This document shows, in pieces, positions 8,661 through 15,287 of a stretch of DNA of 15,287 nt (position 1 is the first letter of the stretch; each line of letters opens with the position of its first letter). Below the pieces are notes generated by a model. That model did no database searches. It was not told the origin of the DNA and saw nothing but the letters and a program-made list of their open reading frames with translations. Position numbers and translations under genes: made by a program. The stretch is from an uncultured Candidatus Competibacteraceae bacterium (GTDB lineage: Bacteria > Pseudomonadota > Gammaproteobacteria > Competibacterales > Competibacteraceae). The stretch covers positions 1 to 15,287 of the forward strand of contig CALGOO010000095.1 of assembly GCA_937960715.1 (NCBI GenBank), given 5' to 3'.

Positions 8661-11369
8661 ATGCTGGCGCACGACCGTGAGGGTTCGCTTGCGGCCAAAA
8701 TCCTTACCCTGATCGAACGGCATCCCGAAGGGCTTCAGCTCGAAGAAGTGCGAAGTCGCGTTCGCTCCGACGGGCATCGGCCTGGCGCCGATGTGGTCGC
8801 CGCCGCTCTGTTGGCTTTACAACGGGCAAATCTAACCCGACTCGGCGCCCGGCGCCGGTGGTTTTCCGCCAGCATTCCAATACCCAACCCCGTTAGCGCG
8901 ATGGGTGAGCTGGAATCATCGGCAGTGGCTGGAACGGTCCGAGCCAACACCGGTCCCTGGCTGACGGCCATACCCGCCGTGCCGGGCGCTACCCGCGCCG
9001 CCCCAACCGCCGTGCCGCCGCTCGCCAGCACCGGCGAATCGATCCAACCCTCCTGGGCTCTCCTACGCCGACTCCTGCCTTACTATCGCGAAGCCCTGGC
9101 CCGCAACGAGCGGGCCTTGCTGCTCGGTGACCCCAGCCGTCACGGCGAACAGTTCCTGTTGCTGGCCCCTCGTGGACGATGGTGGCCGGGTGAAGGCGAA
9201 CTGGCGGTATTGGAGATTGCGCGGTCCGTTTTGCCTCCCGCCTTTCTGACCGCGCTGGCGCGGCGGCTCCGCGAGCCGATCCATGTGGCGTTTCCCATCG
9301 CGCTGGTACGTCCCGGTGATGTCACCCGCCCGCCGTTTCTGGCGCCGGTGGCTACCGTGGCCGCCGACTGGACGCTGGATGCCGAAGCCTTGCGCTTGAT
9401 GCTCGCGGCGGAGACGCCCGCCGTTGAATGGTCCTGGGTGCGGGGCCAGCGCCAGCGCGGGCGGCGGGTGCGCGAATTGCTCGATGCCCTGGATGTCAGC
9501 GCCGATGACGAAGTGTGGCAAACCGGTTCGTTTGTGGACTGGCGCACCTTCATCGAACGGTTGGCCGGCGCGGTTCCCACCGAATTGCGCACGCCCCTCG
9601 ATCCCCTCCATCCTTTGCCTGCGCTGGACTGCGGAGGGCCGGGGGGTCTTTATGGTGCGTTAGCGCTCTTTCTGTCGAGCGATCTCCAGTTTGCCCGCCA
9701 CACCGTCCGGGACTTGCTGGATTTGACCCAGTGGACCGACCAGGAACTGAGCCAGACCGCGTTGACCGCCTTTTTTAGCGATACGTCCGCGTCTGAGAAA
9801 CCGGCCGAATCCCTGGTGGCGGTGCTGGAACCGCTACCTCTGGGCGAAGACCAGTTGCGCGCCGTGCGTGACGGTCTCAACCGCCCGCTGACCGTGGTCA
9901 CCGGACCGCCCGGCACCGGCAAATCGCAGGTGGCGGTTGCGTTGATGGCCAGCGCCGCTCTCGCCGGGCGAAGCGTGCTGTTCGCCAGCCGCAACCATCA
10001 GGCCATCGATGCCGTGGTGGATCGGTTTGCGGAGATGGTGGAACGCCGTCCGCTGCTCATTCGCGCCAATACCCGCGACGGTGGCGAAGGGTTCAGCTTC
10101 GAGCGGGCCATAGACGCGATTCTGGCGCGACCCGGCGGGACGGAGCGACGGGAACGTCTGGCGGCCTCCGGCGCTGCGCTCGTCCGGTTGGATGCCAGCC
10201 GGGCCGCCGCCATCGAGCAGGCCCAACGCGCGGTGGAGCGCGCGGATGAGCTGGGCCGGCTGGAAACCACGATTCGCGACCTGGAAACCGCCATCGAGCT
10301 GGCTGAGTCGGCGCCCATTTCCTTGCCCCGTTCCCTGCCGCTTCCCGAACCCGCAGCCGGATCGGGTTGGCGGCGCTGGCTGGCCCCCTGGCGGCGGTTC
10401 TGGCGGTTGCGCCACCTACGGCGGCTGTCCGTTGACTGGACGCAACTCGGTTTGCCCGAACCGGACGGGGCAACCCTGGACCGCTTTGAACGGCGGCTGG
10501 AAGACCTGCGCGCCCTCGAACGCCTGCGGGAGGAACGATCCCGGCTCGAAGCCAAAATTCAGCAATCCTCATCCGCCGAGGTTATGCCCGACCCGGTCGC
10601 CTTGGGCGAACAGATTCAGAACTCGGCCCGCGCCTGCCTGATGGAACTGAGCGAGGTATTGGTCGAATGCGCACCCGAGAACCGCCAGGCCCTGACTGGT
10701 TTGCGGGGTGACCTGTCGCTGGCGCGCAGCGAGGGAGCCGCCGGCGCGGCCCATGCGCGCGAACGGTGGTCAACCCAGCGGGACCTGATCCTCCAGCAGT
10801 TCCCGCTGTGGGCGGCGTCCAATCTCGGCGTAGCCAGTCGCATTCCCCTGGTGCCGGGCCTGTTCGATTACGTTGTGCTGGACGAAGCCGCCCAGTGCGA
10901 CATCGCCTCGGCCCTCCCCCTCCTGGCGCGGGCGCGCCGGGCGATTATCATCGGCGATCCTGCCCAACTGACCTACATCACCCAGGTGCGCCCGGAATGG
11001 GAAGCCGACGCCTTGCGCGCCGCGGGGTTGCTGGCGCCGGGGATTGGCCGGTTCACCTTCTCCGCCAACAGTCTGTTTCATTTCGCGGCGGCGGCGGCTG
11101 GCGATCATCACTTGTTGCGCGACCACTTCCGCTGCCACGACGACATTGCGGACTACATCAGCGAGACCTTTTACGGTCACCGGTTGCGGCCTCTGACCGA
11201 TGCCCGCGCCTTGCGCCCGCCGCCCGGCAAGACCGCCGGTTTTCACTGGACCGAGGTGCGCGGGCCGATTCAGCCGGCGCGCACCGGGCTACCAAATATT
11301 GCCTCCTATCCCTTCCGAGTTAGAACCTATACGAATATTAAAAATATTAAAAACAAATACTTACAATAG
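8661..11369 (+). CDS. SF1 helicase of the DNA2/NAM7 (UPF1-like) type, C-terminally truncated, probably a pseudogene
   Basis: A 902-codon ORF. Residues 1-70 look like a small winged-helix domain; 130-330 form an N-terminal region I do not recognise. Motor motifs follow: Walker A GPPGTGKS at 415-422; motif Ia ASRNHQAIDAVVDR near 440-455; a long helical insert rich in Arg/Glu (~500-680, coiled-coil-like); Walker B LDEAAQ around 740-745; motif III IIIGDPAQL at 762-770; and HFRCH at 822-826. Family members continue with motifs V and VI (the FQGxE-like and TRA(R/K)-like segments), but these are absent. After about residue 876 (base ~11290) the sequence becomes AT-rich, and ~25 unrelated residues run to a stop inside a repeat-bearing scar. 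Loss of half of the second RecA domain should abolish helicase activity. Start supported by AGGG 7 bases upstream of the ATG. A role in defence or mobile-element biology is inferred from the family and neighbours. Confidence 0.8.
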   Translation: MLAHDREGSLAAKILTLIERHPEGLQLEEVRSRVRSDGHRPGADVVAAALLALQRANLTRLGARRRWFSASIPIPNPVSAMGELESSAVAGTVRANTGPWLTAIPAVPGATRAAPTAVPPLASTGESIQPSWALLRRLLPYYREALARNERALLLGDPSRHGEQFLLLAPRGRWWPGEGELAVLEIARSVLPPAFLTALARRLREPIHVAFPIALVRPGDVTRPPFLAPVATVAADWTLDAEALRLMLAAETPAVEWSWVRGQRQRGRRVRELLDALDVSADDEVWQTGSFVDWRTFIERLAGAVPTELRTPLDPLHPLPALDCGGPGGLYGALALFLSSDLQFARHTVRDLLDLTQWTDQELSQTALTAFFSDTSASEKPAESLVAVLEPLPLGEDQLRAVRDGLNRPLTVVTGPPGTGKSQVAVALMASAALAGRSVLFASRNHQAIDAVVDRFAEMVERRPLLIRANTRDGGEGFSFERAIDAILARPGGTERRERLAASGAALVRLDASRAAAIEQAQRAVERADELGRLETTIRDLETAIELAESAPISLPRSLPLPEPAAGSGWRRWLAPWRRFWRLRHLRRLSVDWTQLGLPEPDGATLDRFERRLEDLRALERLREERSRLEAKIQQSSSAEVMPDPVALGEQIQNSARACLMELSEVLVECAPENRQALTGLRGDLSLARSEGAAGAAHARERWSTQRDLILQQFPLWAASNLGVASRIPLVPGLFDYVVLDEAAQCDIASALPLLARARRAIIIGDPAQLTYITQVRPEWEADALRAAGLLAPGIGRFTFSANSLFHFAAAAAGDHHLLRDHFRCHDDIADYISETFYGHRLRPLTDARALRPPPGKTAGFHWTEVRGPIQPARTGLPNIASYPFRVRTYTNIKNIKNKYLQ
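11320..11336 (+). repeat. terminal-repeat copy A
   Basis: TTAGAACCTATACGAAT, direct orientation. Differs from copy C by one base within the first 16. Confidence 0.6.
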
Positions 11370-11437
11370 GTTGCTGTGGCTTTTTTGCGCTTGGGAGGCG
11401 CTCTATCATCGGGAAGCCCAGTACTTGCTTGGTGAAT

Positions 11438-11454
11438 TTCCGTATAGGCTCTAA
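11438..11454 (-). repeat. terminal-repeat copy B
   Basis: Reads TTAGAGCCTATACGGAA on the minus strand, 14 of the first 16 bases equal to copy A. Together A and B would bound a 135-bp element. Confidence 0.6.
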
Positions 11455-11522
11455 AACTTAATTAAAAACGAAATTTTCACGAAAAATATACACTAACTTT
11501 TCATTTAAAACAACACGTTAGT

Positions 11523-11539
11523 TTTCGTATGGGTTCTAA
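11523..11539 (-). repeat. terminal-repeat copy C
   Basis: Reads TTAGAACCCATACGAAA on the minus strand, 15 of the first 16 bases equal to copy A. It lies inside an open frame that continues into the orphan ORF at 11620. Confidence 0.6.
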
Positions 11540-11619
11540 GATCTACAATTGGAAGACGTAATTTTCGGAATCGCTTTAAAGTTGCTGTACGTCTTAGTGC
11601 TTTTTTACTGCGGCATCGG

Positions 11620-11853
11620 ATGCACCCCAAGCATCGAGATTTCCTGCATCTGAAAAGCCCAAACAGAAGAAACAGCCAGCGCGCAAAAGAACTACTGGAC
11701 CTTCTGCAAGAAGCGTCAAATTCAGGGCTTCTCAACGCAGAACTCAAGGATAATATTGATCAGATACAAGAACATATTCTTTATAGAGGAACGAATTCAA
11801 TTATTGATATTACAGTCGAGGACGATGATACCGACAATGACGGTGACGAGTGA
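11620..11853 (+). CDS. orphan 77-residue ORF, acidic C-terminus, possibly a gene remnant
   Basis: Encodes MHPKHRDFLHLKSP, a basic stretch, then a predicted helix (AKELLDLLQEAS), a second helix, and a strongly acidic end (DDDTDNDGDE). I do not recognise the family. Its AT-rich codon use differs from all other genes here. The ATG at 11620 has no clear ribosome site, and the same frame is open upstream to 11509, passing through repeat copy C. It may therefore be the 3' remnant of a longer gene cut by the element rather than a complete gene. Its stop lies 11 bases before the AlbA_2 gene, so the two could be co-transcribed. Real small gene versus remnant is undecided. Confidence 0.4.
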   Translation: MHPKHRDFLHLKSPNRRNSQRAKELLDLLQEASNSGLLNAELKDNIDQIQEHILYRGTNSIIDITVEDDDTDNDGDE

Positions 11854-11864
11854 GTTGAATAGCC

Positions 11865-13088
11865 ATGCAAAAGGCGGAATTGCTGAATCTGATTCACAAT
11901 GGTGAAAACTCCGGCGTCGAGTTCAAGCTGGACGCTGTGGATAACACCGATCTGGCGCGGGAAATCGTCGGTTTCGCCAACTTCATGGGCGGCATGGTGC
12001 TGTTAGGTGTGGCCGATGATGGCGCCATCGCTGGCGTGAACCGCGCCAATCTGGAGGAATGGGTGATGGAACTGTGCCGGGTCAAGATCGAGCCGCCGCT
12101 CATTTCCTACTACGAACTGCATCGGGAATTGGAACCCGGCAAGGATGTGGCAATCGTGCGGGTACTGCCGGGGCCGAGCAAGCCGTATGCGCGCGTTCAC
12201 CATCATCGGCGGACCTACTTCATCCGGGTTGGCGGCACTTCGCGCGAGGCCAGCCGCGATGAACTGGAGCGGATGTTTCAGGATTCCGGACGCCTTCATT
12301 ACGGCGCCAAGCCGGCGCCGGGCGCGACGCTGACCGATCTCGACCGGCGCCGGTTGAAAAACTATTTCGCCCATGTGCTGGGACAGGATCACCCCGCCGA
12401 TGATGATCGAGTCGGCTGGGAACGGTTGCTGATCAATCTGGAACTGATGACCGGCGCCGGTGATCTTGCCGTCCCGACGATTGATGGGCTCCTGCTGTTC
12501 GGACGCCAGCCCCGGCGGTTTCTCCCGCAGGCCGGCATTCGCGCCATCGCCTACGCCGGCACGGAACCCGATTACGCCGTTCGCGCCGATCAGGACCTGA
12601 AAGCACCGATTTTGCCGTTGCTGGCCGAGAACGGGGATCTGGTCGAAATCGGCCTGATCGAGCAGGCGCTGGATTTTGTCAATCGAAACACCGAACCCGG
12701 CGCGCACCTGGTCGGGGCGCGACGCGAGGATCGGCCCGCCTATCCAGCCGCAGTGTTACGGGAGGTGATCGTCAACGCTGTGGCGCACCGCGACTACGCC
12801 GTGGTCGGGGCCGACGTTCTACTGGCGGTGTATGCCGACCGGCTGGAAGTGACCAGTCCAGGCCGTTTACCGAACTCGGCGACCGTGGAGGCACTGAAGG
12901 CCGGGTTCCGCTACGCCCGCAACCAGACGCTGGTCAACGTGCTGCGCGATTATCGCTACGTGGATTTTCGCGGCATGGGCATTCGCCACAAGATCATCCC
13001 CGGCATGCGCGCCCACAATGGTACCGAGCCGGATTTGCTCGCCACCGAGCATAGCTTCACCGTCCGGTTGCGGTCATCGACTCCCTGA
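11865..13088 (+). CDS. AlbA_2/Schlafen-type putative nucleic-acid-binding protein with RecG-like/HATPase C-terminal domain
   Basis: A 407-residue protein of the Schlafen AlbA_2 family, often annotated as transcriptional regulator or 'RecG-like' helicase. The AlbA_2 domain occupies about 1-130: GENSGVEFK at 13-21 gives E14 and E19 with the ExxxxEFK spacing seen in Schlafen nucleases, followed by FANFMGGMVLLGVADDG at 38-53 (D51/D52). A linker follows, then the HATPase_c_4-type domain from about 290, with REVIVNAVAHRDY at 299-311, DRLEVTSPGRLP at 325-336 and RGMGIRHK near 369-376. It has no Walker motifs, so it is not a real helicase. E14, E19 and D51/D52 could form a tRNA/RNA nuclease site as in vertebrate SLFN proteins; activity in bacterial homologues is inferred. 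Ribosome site is weak (GAGTGAG, long spacing). It follows the orphan ORF by 11 bases and is convergent with oxyR. Codon use is GC-rich. Appears intact. Confidence 0.85.
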   Translation: MQKAELLNLIHNGENSGVEFKLDAVDNTDLAREIVGFANFMGGMVLLGVADDGAIAGVNRANLEEWVMELCRVKIEPPLISYYELHRELEPGKDVAIVRVLPGPSKPYARVHHHRRTYFIRVGGTSREASRDELERMFQDSGRLHYGAKPAPGATLTDLDRRRLKNYFAHVLGQDHPADDDRVGWERLLINLELMTGAGDLAVPTIDGLLLFGRQPRRFLPQAGIRAIAYAGTEPDYAVRADQDLKAPILPLLAENGDLVEIGLIEQALDFVNRNTEPGAHLVGARREDRPAYPAAVLREVIVNAVAHRDYAVVGADVLLAVYADRLEVTSPGRLPNSATVEALKAGFRYARNQTLVNVLRDYRYVDFRGMGIRHKIIPGMRAHNGTEPDLLATEHSFTVRLRSSTP

Positions 13089-13094
13089 AATCCG

Positions 13095-13135
13095 CCCTCA
13101 CCCCCGGCCGCCTCTTCCGCGCACTCGGGCGAGGG
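13095..13135. repeat. REP-like palindrome between convergent genes
   Basis: CCCTCACCC ... GGGCGAGGG forms an imperfect stem (5 bp, one A.C mismatch, 3 bp) around a GC-rich centre. It has the look of the dispersed CCCTCACCCC...GAGGGAG intergenic palindromes common in proteobacterial genomes. It lies 6 bases after one stop and 7 before the other. It may serve as a bidirectional terminator or mRNA 3' stabiliser, although there is no U-tract. Confidence 0.55.
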
Positions 13136-13142
13136 AGTTGAA

Positions 13143-14072
13143 TCATTCGAGCGTCCGCACCGCCTCGCCCAGCGGGCAGGCACGGATGGCCTCGGCCAGC
13201 AGCGAGATCACGGTCCCGCGCGGAAAGCTCTTGCGCCAGGCCAGCGCCACCACCCGGGTCGGGGCCGGTTCCGCGAACGGCCGGACGCTGAGCAGGTCGC
13301 TGGCGTGGGCATAGCCGCTGACCGAGGTGTAGGGCAACACGGTGACGCCCATCCCGGTCGCCACCATCAGCCGGATGGTCTCCAGCGAACTGCCCTCCAG
13401 CGTGCGCTGCATGTTGTCCGACGCCACGCTCAACCGGTTGCAGTCCGGGCAGAATCGCAGCACTTGGTCGCGGAAGCAGTGGCCCGGTCCCAGCAGCAGC
13501 AACTCCTGCCGGGCCAGTGTGGGCGAATCGATCACCGTCGCCTGCTCCAGCGGATGGCCCGTCGGCATGAGCACCACGAACGGTTCCTCGTACACCGACC
13601 GGGTCAGCACTCCCGGCTCTTCGAACGGCAGCGACAGGATCAGCACGTCCAGTTCGCCATCCCTGAGCTGCTCGCTCAGCACCGCCGTGTAGTTCTCCTC
13701 GATCTGCAACGGCATGCGCGGGGCGCGGCGGTGCAGGCGGGGAATCAGGTGCGGCAGCAGATACGGACCGATGGTGTAAATCACCCCCAGTCGCAACATG
13801 CCCGCCAATTCGTCCTGGCCCTGGATGGCGAGTTGGCGGATGAGCGCCGCCTCGTCCAGCACCCGCCGGGCCTGTTCGACGATGCGTCGGCCAGTCGGCG
13901 TCACCGCCACCTCGCTGGAGCCGCGTTCGAACAGGGCCACGCCCAGTTCCTCCTCCAGCTTGCGCACCGCCACGCTCAAGGTGGGCTGGCTGATGTGGCA
14001 GGATTCAGCGGCCCGGCCAAAATGCCGCTCGCGGGCGACGGCGACGATGTAACGTAATTCGTTTAGAGTCAT
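13143..14072 (-). CDS. oxyR: hydrogen-peroxide-sensing LysR-type regulator OxyR
   Basis: A 309-residue LysR-family transcription factor (E. coli OxyR has 305). The N-terminal helix-turn-helix is at about 1-60 (MTLNELRYIVAVARERHFGR, then AAESCHISQPTLSVAVRKLE). A linker helix and periplasmic-binding-like sensor domain follow. The peroxide-sensing cysteines fall at C199 (GPGHCFRDQ) and C208 (RFCPDC), the same numbers as in E. coli, so thiol-disulfide switching is expected. C211 is an extra cysteine nearby. Start set at the ATG complement 14070-14072, because the upstream frame to 14114 adds 14 non-conserved residues; a GGA element precedes it. It diverges from icd across a 178-base region. OxyR usually represses its own promoter; no catalase or ahpC target is in the window. 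Confidence 0.93.
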   Translation of the reverse strand: MTLNELRYIVAVARERHFGRAAESCHISQPTLSVAVRKLEEELGVALFERGSSEVAVTPTGRRIVEQARRVLDEAALIRQLAIQGQDELAGMLRLGVIYTIGPYLLPHLIPRLHRRAPRMPLQIEENYTAVLSEQLRDGELDVLILSLPFEEPGVLTRSVYEEPFVVLMPTGHPLEQATVIDSPTLARQELLLLGPGHCFRDQVLRFCPDCNRLSVASDNMQRTLEGSSLETIRLMVATGMGVTVLPYTSVSGYAHASDLLSVRPFAEPAPTRVVALAWRKSFPRGTVISLLAEAIRACPLGEAVRTLE

Positions 14073-14250
14073 GGCGATATTCCGTTCATGGGAGAGCCGA
14101 CGGCTGCCGTGCAATCACGGATCATCATGGACAGAGAAGGGGTTTGCGTGTAGCTTAATGCGCGTTTTTGCGCGCCGGCCGCAACATTTTCAACCGCGCG
14201 TTCCAGAATTCAACTGAATTTGTGGAAGTCACGACGAGGCAGGAGGTTTC
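14073..14250. promoter_or_regulatory. divergent oxyR-icd regulatory region
   Basis: 178 bases that must hold both promoters; I find no near-consensus sigma70 pair on either strand. A perfect palindrome AATTCA-AC-TGAATT at 14207-14220 lies in the icd leader, 30 bases before its ATG, and CCGTG-CAAT-CACGG lies at 14107-14120 on the oxyR side. Either could be an operator; no regulator can be assigned. Confidence 0.45.
14241..14246 (+). promoter_or_regulatory. consensus ribosome binding site of icd
   Basis: AGGAGG, a perfect Shine-Dalgarno core, but only 4 bases from the ATG at 14251 (shorter than the usual 5-9). It is the only full consensus site in the window, consistent with a highly translated TCA-cycle gene. 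Confidence 0.75.

Positions 14251-15287
<1,037 letters not shown>

Larger units (their letters stand above)
11320..11539. mobile_element. AT-rich MITE-like or decayed IS remnant
   Basis: Bounded by inverted copies A (11320-11336) and C (11523-11539) of a 17-bp motif, with a third copy B inside. The body is AT-rich, unlike both flanks, and encodes no transposase. The motif core GAACC/GAGCC is preceded by TTA on the left and followed by TAA on the right. That fits ends that duplicate TA or TNA (as IS630- or IS5-type elements do); the family cannot be fixed. It lies about 30 bases after the helicase sequence breaks off. Confidence 0.5.

Noticed and set aside
8547..8777. A 76-codon minus-strand frame in the purK-helicase gap
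   Set aside because: It overlaps the helicase start and the inverted repeats; no motif, and no ribosome site that I could support.
11200..11454. A plus-strand frame whose tail (NRLLWLFCAWEALYHREA...) could be a transposase C-terminus
   Set aside because: The first half is out-of-frame helicase sequence and the tail is too short, without a DDE-type motif, to call a transposase.

Overview
The window looks like a high-GC gammaproteobacterial chromosome. HemE, PurE, PurK, OxyR and Icd all align residue for residue with the well-known enterobacterial proteins around their active sites, and OxyR even keeps the E. coli cysteine numbering (C199/C208). The presence of a pyruvate:ferredoxin oxidoreductase suggests a lineage with anaerobic or fermentative capacity, such as a Chromatiales- or Competibacter-like organism. 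That placement is inference.

Layout. (1) 1-3137, minus strand: the NADPH/Fe-S flavoprotein (GltD-like) gene comes first, then the N-terminal 470 codons of a pyruvate:ferredoxin oxidoreductase (nifJ) that runs off the left edge. The pair probably links pyruvate oxidation to the NADP(H) pool. (2) 3524-3688, minus strand: a complete tRNA-Arg(ACG) transcription unit with a near-consensus sigma70 promoter and an intrinsic terminator. (3) 3973-6206, plus strand: hemE, then a Nudix hydrolase gene whose possible upstream start overlaps the hemE stop, then a CBS-pair protein. (4) 6468-6716: a small, probably coiled-coil protein of unknown function. (5) 6903-8500: purE-purK, coupled by a 4-base overlap. 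(6) 8501-13142: an accessory block. It has a leader with three stacked inverted repeats, then an SF1 helicase of the DNA2/NAM7 type that loses its last motor motifs at about 11290. Next comes an AT-rich scar with three copies of a ~17-bp terminal-repeat-like motif, a 77-residue orphan ORF, and an AlbA_2/Schlafen-like protein. The block closes with a REP-like palindrome. (7) 13143-15287: oxyR (minus) diverging from icd (plus; cut by the right edge).

How it fits together: apart from block 6 this is core metabolism (pyruvate oxidation, heme and purine synthesis, TCA cycle, peroxide response). Block 6 is the unusual part. It looks like a decaying defence-type or mobile cargo region wedged between purEK and oxyR-icd. 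The helicase is probably inactive, while the Schlafen-like gene appears intact. I do not see a demonstrably new complete system. The best candidates for follow-up are the helicase / orphan / AlbA_2 block and the short inverted-repeat family that interrupts it.
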